This document shows positions 14,878 through 23,027 of a stretch of 64,000 nt of DNA, one piece after another; the stretch's first letter is position 1; the number at the start of each line of letters is the position of its first letter. The translations under genes were made by a program, and so were the position numbers. The stretch covers positions 248,001 to 312,000 of the forward strand of contig CAWHWS010000002.1 of NCBI GenBank assembly GCA_963833115.1. Reading direction: 5' to 3'. This DNA is from Hasllibacter sp963833115 (GTDB taxonomy: Bacteria; Pseudomonadota; Alphaproteobacteria; Rhodobacterales; Rhodobacteraceae). The notes under the pieces are model-generated. The model had not been told where the DNA came from. It worked only from the letters and a program-made list of their open reading frames with translations, and searched no databases.

Positions 14878-17800
14878 TCAAGCGGAACCGGCGCGCCGCC
14901 GGCGGATGCGCGCCGCGGCCAGCACGAGCGCCGCCGCCCAGAGGAGCGCCGCCATCGCCAGCACCCCGCCCGCGAAGACGGCGAACGCGCCCGCCAGCCC
15001 GCCCGGCACCGGCCCCGCCGCGCCGCGCATCGCCGGCACCATCGTCGCCGCGAACAGCGCCGCCGCCCCGATCAGGAGCGCCCCGCCCACCAGCCCCGCC
15101 GCCCCGCCCCGCCGGGAGAACGCCCGCCGGATCGACGCGTTGAGGCGCGCCGCGTCCGCCTGCATCGCCATCAGGGCCGGCACCACCAGGAGGACGAGGA
15201 CCATCCCGAAGCCCAGCCCGTAGACCAGCGTGATCACCGTCGGCTTGAGGAACTGCGCGTCCGCGCTCTGCTCGAAGAGGAGCGGCGCCAGCCCCAGCAC
15301 CGTCGTCAGCGTCGTGAGCAGCACGGGCCGCAGCCGGTCGGCCGTCCCCTCCACGATCGCCGGCACGATGCCCCGCTCGGCCGCCCGCTCGTCGATCGTG
15401 GTGACCAGCACGATCGAATCGTTGATCACGATCCCCGTCATCCCGATCAGGCCGACCACCGTGAACATCGACAACGGCACGTCCCAGGCCGCGTGCCCGT
15501 AGATCGTGCCCACCAGCCCGAACGGGATGATCGCCATGATGACGGCCGGCCGCGTCCAGGACGCGAAGATCCACGCCAGCACCAGGTAGATGCCCAGGAG
15601 GCAGAACCCGAACCCCAGCGCCGCGTCGCTCAGGAACTCGCGCTCCTGCTCGGCCAGGCCCGTGAGGTCCGCCGCCACGCCGAACCGCGTCTCCAGCGCC
15701 GGCAGCAGCGTCGCCTCCAGCGCCGTCGTCACCGCCTGCGCCGCCACCGGGTCGTCCTCGCTGACGTCTCCTGTGACGGAGACCACGCGCAGCCCGTTCT
15801 CCCGCCGGATCGTGCCGAAGCCGGTGCGGCTCTCCACGGTCACGATGTCCGCCAGCGGCACGTAGTCGCCGGCCCCCGTGCGCATCATCGTCCGGTCCAG
15901 GAAGTCCGCCGTCAGCTCGCCCTCGGGCAGCTCGACGCGCACGCTGGCCGAGCGCTGGCCCACCGGATAGGTCGCGGCCTCGATCCCGCCGAGCCGGTCG
16001 CGCAGCGTGCGCCCCAGGCCGCCGATGTCGAAGCCCAGCGCCCGCCCCTGCGGCGTGAGGTCGAGGATCAGCTCCTCCTTGTCGTAGGCGAGCGTGTCCG
16101 ACAGCGCCGAGACCACCGGGAACGCGCCCAGATCGGCCTTGAGCGCTTCGGCCGCCGCCTTCAGCACCGCCGTCTCCGCCCCGTAGAGCCGCACCGAGAG
16201 CGCGTCGCCCCCCGGCCCCGAGCGCCATCCGCGGAAGCTCACCTCCTCCGTCAGGGGGGTCTGGCGCACCTCGTCCTGAAGGTCCGCGACGAAGGCGAAG
16301 GACGAGTAGGGCCGCAGGTCCGCCCCGATGAGCTCGATCGCGATCGAGCCCAGCAGGTCCTCGTCCCGGTCCCCGTCGAGAGGCCGGCCGGTGTTCCCGC
16401 CGACCTCGGCCAGTGCGTAGGTGATCGGGCTGCGCCCGTGCTCGGCCTCGTAGCGCGCGGCCACCGCCTCGGTCGCGCGCTGCAGCTCGCGCATCATCTG
16501 AAACGCGTCGGCGCGCGTGGCCCCCGGCAGCATCGCGAAATTGCCGGAGACGCTGCCCTGCTCCGGCGCGTTGAAGAACCGCCACTGCACGCCGCCCGAG
16601 ACGAACAGCGCCGCCTGGCTCGCCAGCAGGAGGAGCGCGCCCGCCAGCACCGCGTAGCGCGCCCGCACCACCAGCCGCATGAGCGGCACGAAGAGGCGCG
16701 CGCGCCCGGCCTCGAACGCCCGGTTCACCCCGCGGGACGGCAGGTCGTACCAGTCCGAGCGCATCGCCCCCGCCGCCCGCCGCTTCCAGGCCCGCGGCAG
16801 CGCCAGGAACGCCCCCGCCGGCACCGCCGCCCCGATCGCCGCCGCCCGGATCGCGCCCGAATCGCCCCAGCCGGAGGGCGCCAGCGCCCCGGCCGCCGCC
16901 AGCCCCGCCGCCGCCCCGGCCGCCAGGGCCGCGCCCGCCGCCAGCGCCATGTTCCAGGCGCTCCCCCGCCCGCCCGCGCCCAGCGCGTGCGCCATGTGCC
17001 GCGGCAGGATGAGGAAGCACTCCACCAGGCTCGCCGCGAGGACCGCGATGACCGTGAAGGGGATGTCCGCGATGAGGTTGCCGAACCGGCCCCCCACCGC
17101 GACCAGCCCGAAGAAGGCGATCACCGTCGTGACGGTGGCCGAGAACACCGGCGCCGCCATCCGGATCGCCGCGGTCTCCGCCGCCGTCACCGCGTCCTCG
17201 CCCAGCACCCGGTGCCGGTAATCGGCGTGCTCGCCGACCACGATCGCGTCGTCCACCACGATCCCGAGCGTGATGATGAGGGCGAAGAGCGAGATCATGT
17301 TGATCGTCAGCCCCGCCGCCCACATCAGCGCGATCGCCGAGAGGAGCGCGACCGGGATGCCCGCCGCCACCCAGAACGCCGTGCGCGCGTTCAGGAACAG
17401 GAACAGGAGCGCCACCACCAGCGCCAGCCCGGTGATCGCGTTGTCGACCAGGATGCCGATCCGCCCGGTGATCGCCTCCGAGCGCGTGCGGATGAGGTCG
17501 ATCGTCACCCCCTCGGGCAGGGTCGCCTCCACCGCCGCGGCCGCCGCCTCCACGTCCTCCTGGATGCCGATCGCGTCGCCCGCCGCCGAGCGGTCCACCC
17601 GCAGGCTCACCGCCGGGTCGCTCCCGACGAAGTACGAGCGCCCCCGGTCGGCCCCGAGCGGGATCACCCGCGCGACCTCGCCCACCGTGAGGGCGCTGCC
17701 GTCCGCCTCCGAGCGCAGCGCGATCGCCGCGATCGCCTCGGGCTCGCGCCGCTCGGCCCCGGTGCGCACCCGCGCGCTCCCGCCGGCCACGTCGCCCGCC

Positions 17801-18453
17801 GGATCGGCGGTCACCTCGCGCCCCACCGCCTCGGCGATCTCGCGCAGGCTCACGTCGTTGCGCATCAAGGCCGCCGGGCTCACCTCGATCACCGTCTCGG
17901 GCGCGGCCACGCCGCGGATGGTCACCCGCGTGACCCCGGCGGCGAAGAGGCGCGCGGTGAACTCGTCCGCGAACCGGCCGAGCTGCGCCGGCGCCACCGG
18001 CCCGCGGATCACCACGTCCGTCACCCTGTCGCGCCAGACGCCGCGCCGCACCTGCGGCTCCTCGGCCGCCTCGGGCAGCTCGCCGATCCCGTCGACCGCG
18101 GCCTGCACGTCCGCCTCGGCCCGCGCCATGTCCCAGCCCGGCTCGAAATCCACCGAGATCCGCGCGCGCCCCTCCGAGGAGGTCGCCTCGGTCGCCTCCA
18201 CGCCCTCCACCGCCACGATGGCCGGCTCGATGAGCTGCACGATCGCGCGGTCCACGTCCTCCGCCCCCGCGCCGGCCCACGCGACCGAGACGTCGACCTG
18301 CTCCACGATCACGTCGGGGAAGAACTGCGCCCGCATCCGCGGGACCGCCGCGATCCCCGCCGCCAGCAAGACCACCAGGAGGAGGTTCGCCGCTGTCCGG
18401 TGCCGCGCGAAATAGCTCAGGACACCGCGCGCGCGGGCGGGCGGCGCCCTCAT
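14878..18453 (-). CDS. RND-family efflux pump permease with apparent extra membrane segments
   Basis: A 1191-residue transporter starting at ATG 18453 (ATGA overlap with the adaptor gene). The start ARHRTAANLLLVVLL and the DDAIVVGEH motif (helix 4, proton-relay Asp) are those of RND pumps, which export hydrophobic compounds using the proton gradient. It is about 150 residues longer than AcrB. The excess lies in two places: an Ala/Gly-rich hydrophobic stretch between the sixth and seventh canonical helices (about 515-570), and two further hydrophobic segments after the normal last helix (about 1115-1180). Sixteen rather than twelve helices is therefore possible. No outer-membrane channel gene is nearby. 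Confidence 0.88.
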   Translation of the reverse strand: MRAPPARARGVLSYFARHRTAANLLLVVLLAAGIAAVPRMRAQFFPDVIVEQVDVSVAWAGAGAEDVDRAIVQLIEPAIVAVEGVEATEATSSEGRARISVDFEPGWDMARAEADVQAAVDGIGELPEAAEEPQVRRGVWRDRVTDVVIRGPVAPAQLGRFADEFTARLFAAGVTRVTIRGVAAPETVIEVSPAALMRNDVSLREIAEAVGREVTADPAGDVAGGSARVRTGAERREPEAIAAIALRSEADGSALTVGEVARVIPLGADRGRSYFVGSDPAVSLRVDRSAAGDAIGIQEDVEAAAAAVEATLPEGVTIDLIRTRSEAITGRIGILVDNAITGLALVVALLFLFLNARTAFWVAAGIPVALLSAIALMWAAGLTINMISLFALIITLGIVVDDAIVVGEHADYRHRVLGEDAVTAAETAAIRMAAPVFSATVTTVIAFFGLVAVGGRFGNLIADIPFTVIAVLAASLVECFLILPRHMAHALGAGGRGSAWNMALAAGAALAAGAAAGLAAAGALAPSGWGDSGAIRAAAIGAAVPAGAFLALPRAWKRRAAGAMRSDWYDLPSRGVNRAFEAGRARLFVPLMRLVVRARYAVLAGALLLLASQAALFVSGGVQWRFFNAPEQGSVSGNFAMLPGATRADAFQMMRELQRATEAVAARYEAEHGRSPITYALAEVGGNTGRPLDGDRDEDLLGSIAIELIGADLRPYSSFAFVADLQDEVRQTPLTEEVSFRGWRSGPGGDALSVRLYGAETAVLKAAAEALKADLGAFPVVSALSDTLAYDKEELILDLTPQGRALGFDIGGLGRTLRDRLGGIEAATYPVGQRSASVRVELPEGELTADFLDRTMMRTGAGDYVPLADIVTVESRTGFGTIRRENGLRVVSVTGDVSEDDPVAAQAVTTALEATLLPALETRFGVAADLTGLAEQEREFLSDAALGFGFCLLGIYLVLAWIFASWTRPAVIMAIIPFGLVGTIYGHAAWDVPLSMFTVVGLIGMTGIVINDSIVLVTTIDERAAERGIVPAIVEGTADRLRPVLLTTLTTVLGLAPLLFEQSADAQFLKPTVITLVYGLGFGMVLVLLVVPALMAMQADAARLNASIRRAFSRRGGAAGLVGGALLIGAAALFAATMVPAMRGAAGPVPGGLAGAFAVFAGGVLAMAALLWAAALVLAAARIRRRRAGSA

Positions 18454-19901
18454 CCGCCCATCCGCCCCTCGAGGCGCGCGACCGTCGCGCTGGGCACCTC
18501 GTCGCCGCGAAGCTGCGCCAGCACCCGCGCCTTGGCCTCGTCCGGCATGCGCCCGCCCTCGACGAACGCGATCAGGCGCGCGCGCCGCGCCTCGTCGAGC
18601 CGCACCGTCCCGGGCCCCGCCGCCGCCTCCGGGCCGGGCACGGGCGCGCCCCGCCGCTGCGGCTCCACCCTTATGCCCGCGCCCAGGAGGGGCGAGCGCT
18701 CGGTCACGATCTCGCGCCCGGCCAGGTCCGGCGCCCGGACGATCACGTCGTCCCCCTGCCGGCGCAGGACCTCCACCGCCCCGTCCTCGAGCCGGTCCTC
18801 CGCGCCCAGGACCAGCACGCCGCCCGACGCGTCGACCGCCGCCGCCGGCAGGAGGGCCGCCCCCGTCAGCGGCGGCTCGGTCACGCGCACCGTCACGAAA
18901 TCGCCCGGCCGCAGCCCGGCGGCCCCGTCGAGCGCGGCGAAGAGGAGGCGCCCGGTGCGCCCGTCCTCGACCGCGGCGCCCTCGCGCACGATCCGACCCG
19001 CCGCCGACAGGTCGATCCCCGCCACGCCGAGCGAGACCTCCACCACCGCGCCCGCCCGCGGCAGGCGCGCGTATTGCGCGGCCGACACCCGGAACGCGAC
19101 CTCGAGCGCGGCCGGGTCGATGAGCTCGGCCAGCTTCTCGCCGCCCGAGACCAGCCCGCCCGCCGTCGCCGACACCTCCGCCAGGATCCCGTCGAACGCC
19201 GCCGTCACGTCGAGGTCGGCGCGCTCGCGCGTCGCCTCCGCCACGTCGATCGCCGCGCGCTCCTCGGCCACCCGCGCCCGGTCGAGGCGCGTCTCCCCGC
19301 TCGCGACCGCCTGCCGCCGCACCAGCACCGCCTGCCCGGCCGAGGACGCCGCGAGGTCCGCGGTCTCCACCGCCGCCTGCGTGCCCACGCCCCGCTCGGC
19401 GAGGTCGCGCGCCCGCGCCGCCGCCCGCTCGCGCAGCGCCGCCTGCTCCTCGGCGGCGCGCATCTCGTCCCGGGCGAGCGCCAGCGTGCGCTCGGCGTCG
19501 CGGGTGTCGGCGGCGGCGCCGGCCGCGTCGGCCCGCGCCCGCGCCAGGGCGGCCTCCGCCTCGGCGGGGTCGATCCGGGCGACGACCTCTCCGGCCGCCA
19601 CCGCCCCGCCCTCGACCATCCCGGGGGAGAGCTCGACCACCCGCCCGCCCGCCGGCGCGCGAAGCTCCAGGAACCGCGCCGCGCGCAGCTCGCCGAACGC
19701 CGTCAGGACCGGCACCACCTCGCCGGGCTCCAGGACCGTCACGGGCGCCGCGAACACCCGCTCGCGCGCCGGCCGCGAGCGCTCCTCGCGGCTCGCGCGG
19801 TCCTCGACCGCGCCGGCCAGGATCGCGCCGCCCCAGGCCAGCAGCCCCAGCGTGAGGGACAGCAGCGTCACGCCCAGCAATGTCCGTCCGATGAAGCGCA
19901 T
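18450..19901 (-). CDS. RND efflux pump periplasmic adaptor (HlyD/MFP family)
   Basis: A 483-residue membrane fusion protein: amino-terminal membrane anchor (residues 8-30), lipoyl half-motif (LRAPAGGRVVELSPG), a long Ala/Arg/Glu coiled-coil hairpin (about 110-225), the returning half (DVTAAFDGILAEV), a beta-barrel region and a carboxyl extension of about 60 residues with charged helices (RLDEARRARLIAFVEGG). It would link the inner-membrane pump to an outer-membrane channel. It overlaps the pump gene by four bases and is the first gene of the pair. Confidence 0.88.
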   Translation of the reverse strand: MRFIGRTLLGVTLLSLTLGLLAWGGAILAGAVEDRASREERSRPARERVFAAPVTVLEPGEVVPVLTAFGELRAARFLELRAPAGGRVVELSPGMVEGGAVAAGEVVARIDPAEAEAALARARADAAGAAADTRDAERTLALARDEMRAAEEQAALRERAAARARDLAERGVGTQAAVETADLAASSAGQAVLVRRQAVASGETRLDRARVAEERAAIDVAEATRERADLDVTAAFDGILAEVSATAGGLVSGGEKLAELIDPAALEVAFRVSAAQYARLPRAGAVVEVSLGVAGIDLSAAGRIVREGAAVEDGRTGRLLFAALDGAAGLRPGDFVTVRVTEPPLTGAALLPAAAVDASGGVLVLGAEDRLEDGAVEVLRRQGDDVIVRAPDLAGREIVTERSPLLGAGIRVEPQRRGAPVPGPEAAAGPGTVRLDEARRARLIAFVEGGRMPDEAKARVLAQLRGDEVPSATVARLEGRMGG

Positions 19902-19989
19902 GGCGGCCGATGTCCCCGATCACGCACCGATATAGAGCCTTTGGCCGGGCGCACCATCCGCGCCGCGCCCCGGGGCCACCCCCGGGGGT

Positions 19990-20532
19990 TCACGTCCGCC
20001 TGAGGTGCTCGTCCAGGCGGGGCATGATCTCGACGAAGTTGCAGGGCCTGTGGCGGTAGTCGAGCTGCGCGCCCAGGATGCCGTCCCACGCGTCGCGGCA
20101 GGCCGAGGGGCTGCCCGGCAGCGCGAAGAGGTAGGTCCCCGCCGCCACCCCCCCGCAGGCGCGCGACTGCACCGCGCTGGTGCCGATCTTCTCCATGGAG
20201 ACGATCGTGAAGATCGTGCCGAACGCCTCGATCTCCTTCTCGTAGACGTCGCGATGCGCCTCCACCGTAACGTCCCGCCCCGTGAGGCCCGTGCCCCCGG
20301 TCGACAGGATCACGTCGATCCCCGGATCGGCGCACCAGTCGCGCAGCCGCGCCGCGATGGCGCCCCGGTCGTCGCGCACGATGGCCCGCGCCGCCAGGAC
20401 GTGCCCCGCGCCCTCGAGCCGCTCCACGAGCGTGTCGCCCGACCGGTCGTCCCCCGCCCGCCGCGTGTCGGAGACCGTCAGCACCGCGATCCGCACCGCG
20501 ACGGGCTCGCGGCCCTCGTCGATCCGTCCCAT
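19990..20532 (-). CDS. moaB: molybdenum cofactor biosynthesis protein MoaB
   Basis: A 180-residue protein with VRIAVLTVSDTRRAGDDRSG at the start of the fold, the molybdopterin-binding STGGTGLTGRDVT (about 93-105) and the late FALPGSPSACRDAWDGIL. The trimeric MoaB/MogA family adenylylates molybdopterin before MoeA inserts molybdate, so this gene fits with the moeA, mobAB and moaDE genes elsewhere in the window. Start ATG 20532. The uracil-DNA glycosylase gene ends only 3 bases upstream, so the two form one transcript. Confidence 0.9.
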   Translation of the reverse strand: MGRIDEGREPVAVRIAVLTVSDTRRAGDDRSGDTLVERLEGAGHVLAARAIVRDDRGAIAARLRDWCADPGIDVILSTGGTGLTGRDVTVEAHRDVYEKEIEAFGTIFTIVSMEKIGTSAVQSRACGGVAAGTYLFALPGSPSACRDAWDGILGAQLDYRHRPCNFVEIMPRLDEHLRRT

Positions 20533-20535
20533 CCC

Positions 20536-21390
20536 CTATCCCTCCGCCAACATGTCCCGGATCGCCTGCAGGTCGGTCCAGGCGTCGCGCTTGCGCTCGG
20601 GGCTGCGCAGCAGGTGCGCGGGGTGGAAGGTCGGGATCGCGGGCCGACCCTGCGCCTCCATCCGCGTGCCCCGCAGCCGGGCGATCCCCGTCCGCCCCGT
20701 CAGGGCCGCGAGCGCCGCGTTGCCCATCGGCACCACCACGCGCGGCGCGGCCAAGGCCACGTGCCGCCGGGCGAAGGGCGCCATCATCGCCATCTCCTCG
20801 GGGCTCGGCGCCCGGTCCCCCGGCAGGCGCCAGGGCAGGACGTCCGCGAGGTAGACCGATCGCGCCGGGTCCGGATCGGCCCGGTCCCGCCCGATCGCCG
20901 CCAGCATCCGGTCGAGGAGCTGCCCCGCCGGCCCGATGAAAGGGAGCCCCGCGCGGTCCTCCTCCCGCCCCGGCGCCTCGCCCAGGATCATCAGGGGCGC
21001 GCCCGGCGTGCCGTCCGCGAAGACGAGGCCCCGCGCCCCGCGCCGCAGCTCGCAATGCGGATAGGCCCCGAGCGCCGCCCGCAGCGCCGGCAGGTCCGCC
21101 GCCCCGGCCGCCGCCCGCTCCGCCGCCGCCACCGCCGAGGCCAGGTCGCCGCCCGCCGCGGGGCGCACGATGGCCGGTGCGGCCCGGGGCGCGTCCTCCC
21201 CCCGGGTAGCCGAGGGGGTCGGGGCCGCATCGGACCGCGGCCGCGCCGCGGCGCTCCGCTCCGGCAGGGTCGTGCGATCGACCGGCGCCTCGCCGATCGC
21301 CTCGTCGGCGCCGCACTCGACCAGCCATTCGAGCGCCGCCCGCGCCGCCGCCGGGCTCATCGCGTCCACGTCCATCGCCTGGGTCCCCAT
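20536..21390 (-). CDS. uracil-DNA glycosylase of family 4 type, lacking most Fe-S cluster cysteines
   Basis: A 284-residue protein. An amino-terminal extension of about 110 residues (EWLVECGADEAIGE, then a Pro/Ala/Arg-rich linker) precedes the glycosylase domain: MILGEAPGREEDRAGLPFIG (motif 1), AGQLLDRML and FHPAHLLRSP (motif 2). It removes uracil from DNA for base-excision repair. Family 4 enzymes bind a 4Fe-4S cluster by four Cys. Aligning by eye to the Thermus enzyme, three are replaced here (Tyr in the first CxxC position, Trp in VLPWR, Met in EEMAMM), leaving Cys only in PHCEL. ATG 21390 is chosen; ATG 21375 is a possible alternative. It is followed by moaB. Confidence 0.85.
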   Translation of the reverse strand: MGTQAMDVDAMSPAAARAALEWLVECGADEAIGEAPVDRTTLPERSAAARPRSDAAPTPSATRGEDAPRAAPAIVRPAAGGDLASAVAAAERAAAGAADLPALRAALGAYPHCELRRGARGLVFADGTPGAPLMILGEAPGREEDRAGLPFIGPAGQLLDRMLAAIGRDRADPDPARSVYLADVLPWRLPGDRAPSPEEMAMMAPFARRHVALAAPRVVVPMGNAALAALTGRTGIARLRGTRMEAQGRPAIPTFHPAHLLRSPERKRDAWTDLQAIRDMLAEG

Positions 21391-21481
21391 GTCGGACGGG
21401 TTAGGCCCGCCCCGCCCCGGCGGCAAGCGCGGCGGCCTTGCCGGCGAGCGTTGCGCGGGGCACACCCGGACCGCGCGGCCG

Positions 21482-21556
21482 ATGCGCATGGGATGTGCAT
21501 GGGTCGTGCATGCCCCGTGCATGCCCCGCACACGCCGTTCTGGAGGGCGCGAATGA
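21482..21556 (+). CDS. possible 24-residue leader peptide upstream of pyrB
   Basis: An open frame from ATG 21482 to TGA 21554-21556 encodes 24 residues (it starts MRMGCAWVVHAPCMPRTR). Its stop overlaps the pyrB ATG as ATGA, the same coupling used throughout this window between real genes. It covers the 11-bp repeat array. No strong ribosome-binding site precedes it, and the frame could be chance in GC-rich DNA. A leader peptide that couples translation to pyrB expression, as pyrL does in enteric bacteria, is an attractive but untested reading. Confidence 0.3.
   Translation: MRMGCAWVVHAPCMPRTRRSGGRE
21486..21529 (+). repeat. four tandem 11-bp GCATG repeats upstream of pyrB
   Basis: Four directly adjacent 11-bp units, each beginning GCATG, at 21486, 21497, 21508 and 21519: GCATGGGATGT, GCATGGGTCGT, GCATGCCCCGT and GCATGCCCCGC. 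The array ends 23 bases before the pyrB ATG. The spacing is about one helical turn, so a protein binding each unit would sit on one face of the DNA. Eleven is not a multiple of three, so a repeated peptide cannot explain it. A regulator-binding array, or repeated RNA-binding sites in the leader, are the likely readings. Confidence 0.75.
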
Positions 21557-22482
21557 CCGGCATCGCCGCCAAGGACCTCCTCGGGATCGAGCGCCTCACC
21601 CCGGTGGAGATCACCGCCATCCTCGACCTCGCGGACCATTACGCGGCCGCCCGCCGGGGGGACGCCCTGCGCGGCCTGACCCAGATCAACATGTTCTTCG
21701 AGAACTCCACCCGCACCCAGGCCAGCTTCGAGATCGCCGGCAAGCGCCTGGGCGCCGACGTCATGAACATGGAGATGCGCACCTCCTCCGCCTCCAAGGG
21801 GGAGACCCTGATCGACACCGCCCTCACCCTCAACGCGATGCGCCCCGACCTCATCGTCGTGCGCCATCCGATGTCGGGCGCGGTGGATCTCCTGGCCCAG
21901 AAGGTGGAGGCCGCGGTCCTCAACGCCGGCGACGGGCGGCACGAGCACCCCACCCAGGCCCTGCTGGACGCGCTCACGATCCGCCGCGCCAAGGGCCGCC
22001 TGCACCGCCTGACGGTCGCCATCTGCGGCGACGTCGCCCATAGCCGGGTGGCTCGGTCCAACATCCTCCTCCTGGGCGCGATGGAGAACCGGGTGCGCCT
22101 GATCGGCCCGCCCACCCTCCTGCCGGCGGGGGCCGAGGCCCTCGGCGTGGAGGTCACGACCGACATGGAGAAGGGATTGGAGGGCGCCGACGTGGTGATG
22201 ATGCTGCGGCTGCAGAAGGAGCGCATGGAGGACGGGCTCATCCCGTCCGAGCGCGAGTACTTCCACCGCTACGGGCTCGACGCGGCCAAGGTTTCGCATG
22301 CGAAACCCGACGCCATCGTCATGCATCCCGGCCCGATGAACCGCGGAGTGGAGATCGACGGCCTCCTGGCCGACGACATCAACCGCTCCGTCATCCGCAC
22401 CCAGGTGGAGATGGGGGTCGCCGTGCGCATGGCCGCGATGGACCTCCTCGCCCGCGGCGCGCGCGAGAGGGCGGCGGCATGA
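21553..22482 (+). CDS. pyrB: aspartate carbamoyltransferase catalytic chain PyrB
   Basis: A 309-residue enzyme with the carbamoyl-phosphate motif FFENSTRTQASFE (about 48-60), GDGRHEHPTQALLDALT, and HPGPMNRGVEID near the end. It joins carbamoyl phosphate to aspartate, the first committed step of pyrimidine synthesis. ATG 21553 has GGAGG at 21542. All active-site elements are present. No regulatory-chain gene (pyrI) is adjacent. Instead the partner downstream is a degenerate dihydroorotase, as in the PyrB-PyrC' assemblies of Pseudomonas, with a small membrane protein gene in between. All three genes overlap by four bases. Confidence 0.95.
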   Translation: MTGIAAKDLLGIERLTPVEITAILDLADHYAAARRGDALRGLTQINMFFENSTRTQASFEIAGKRLGADVMNMEMRTSSASKGETLIDTALTLNAMRPDLIVVRHPMSGAVDLLAQKVEAAVLNAGDGRHEHPTQALLDALTIRRAKGRLHRLTVAICGDVAHSRVARSNILLLGAMENRVRLIGPPTLLPAGAEALGVEVTTDMEKGLEGADVVMMLRLQKERMEDGLIPSEREYFHRYGLDAAKVSHAKPDAIVMHPGPMNRGVEIDGLLADDINRSVIRTQVEMGVAVRMAAMDLLARGARERAAA

Positions 22483-23027
22483 TCCCCGACCCCCTGGAGG
22501 TCCGCGCCGGCGAGGGCGACGTCCTGCGCCTCTTCCGCGTAGCGGACGGCCCCGAGGGCGCCGCCCTGCGCGAGCGGGGCGAGGCCGCCCTCCCCGCCGC
22601 CCTGCCCGACCCCGACCTGCGCCCGGACCGCGCCGTGATCCTGCGGACCGAGGACCTCGGCGGCATGAGCCTCGCGGGCTACCTCTCCGAAGGGTTCGAT
22701 GCGCCGGACGCCGAGCTCCAGCGCGCCGCGGGCGCGCTGCGCGGCGTGGAGGGCTGGGTCGTCCTCCTGCCCGCCTCCGCCCTCGGCCCCCGGCCCCGGC
22801 GCCTGGCCCCCACGGCCGCCCTGGCGCCGCTGGCCGCGCTGCGCCTCACGGACGCGCCCGGCCCCGTCCCGGCCCTGCCCCCCGCGCACGATCCCGTCAC
22901 CGAGCCCGCGATCCCCCCCGCCGCCGCCCCGCGGGGCCGCCGCCTCGCCCGCCCGGTGTCCACCTGGATCGCGCTCGCCGCGCTCGCCCTCGCCGCGCTC
23001 GTCGTCGTCGGCTGGGCGCTGGCGTGA
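22479..23027 (+). CDS. membrane-anchored protein of unknown function between pyrB and pyrC
   Basis: A 182-residue protein overlapping pyrB (ATGA) and pyrC (GTGA). Residues 1 to about 110 form a soluble domain with VLRLFRVADGPEGAAL, VILRTEDLGGMSLAGYL and VEGWVVLLPASAL. A Pro/Ala-rich linker follows, then one carboxyl-terminal helix (about 160-180: WIALAALALAALVVVGWAL). A tail-anchored topology with the domain in the cytoplasm is likely. I do not recognise the domain. Its coupling to both neighbours suggests it acts with PyrB and PyrC, perhaps tethering them to the membrane. Confidence 0.75.
   Translation: MIPDPLEVRAGEGDVLRLFRVADGPEGAALRERGEAALPAALPDPDLRPDRAVILRTEDLGGMSLAGYLSEGFDAPDAELQRAAGALRGVEGWVVLLPASALGPRPRRLAPTAALAPLAALRLTDAPGPVPALPPAHDPVTEPAIPPAAAPRGRRLARPVSTWIALAALALAALVVVGWALA

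Noticed and set aside
21486..21529. GCATG array considered as a CRISPR or plasmid iteron
   Set aside because: Units are contiguous and 11 bp with no spacers, and no rep or cas gene is present; gene regulation is the simpler reading.
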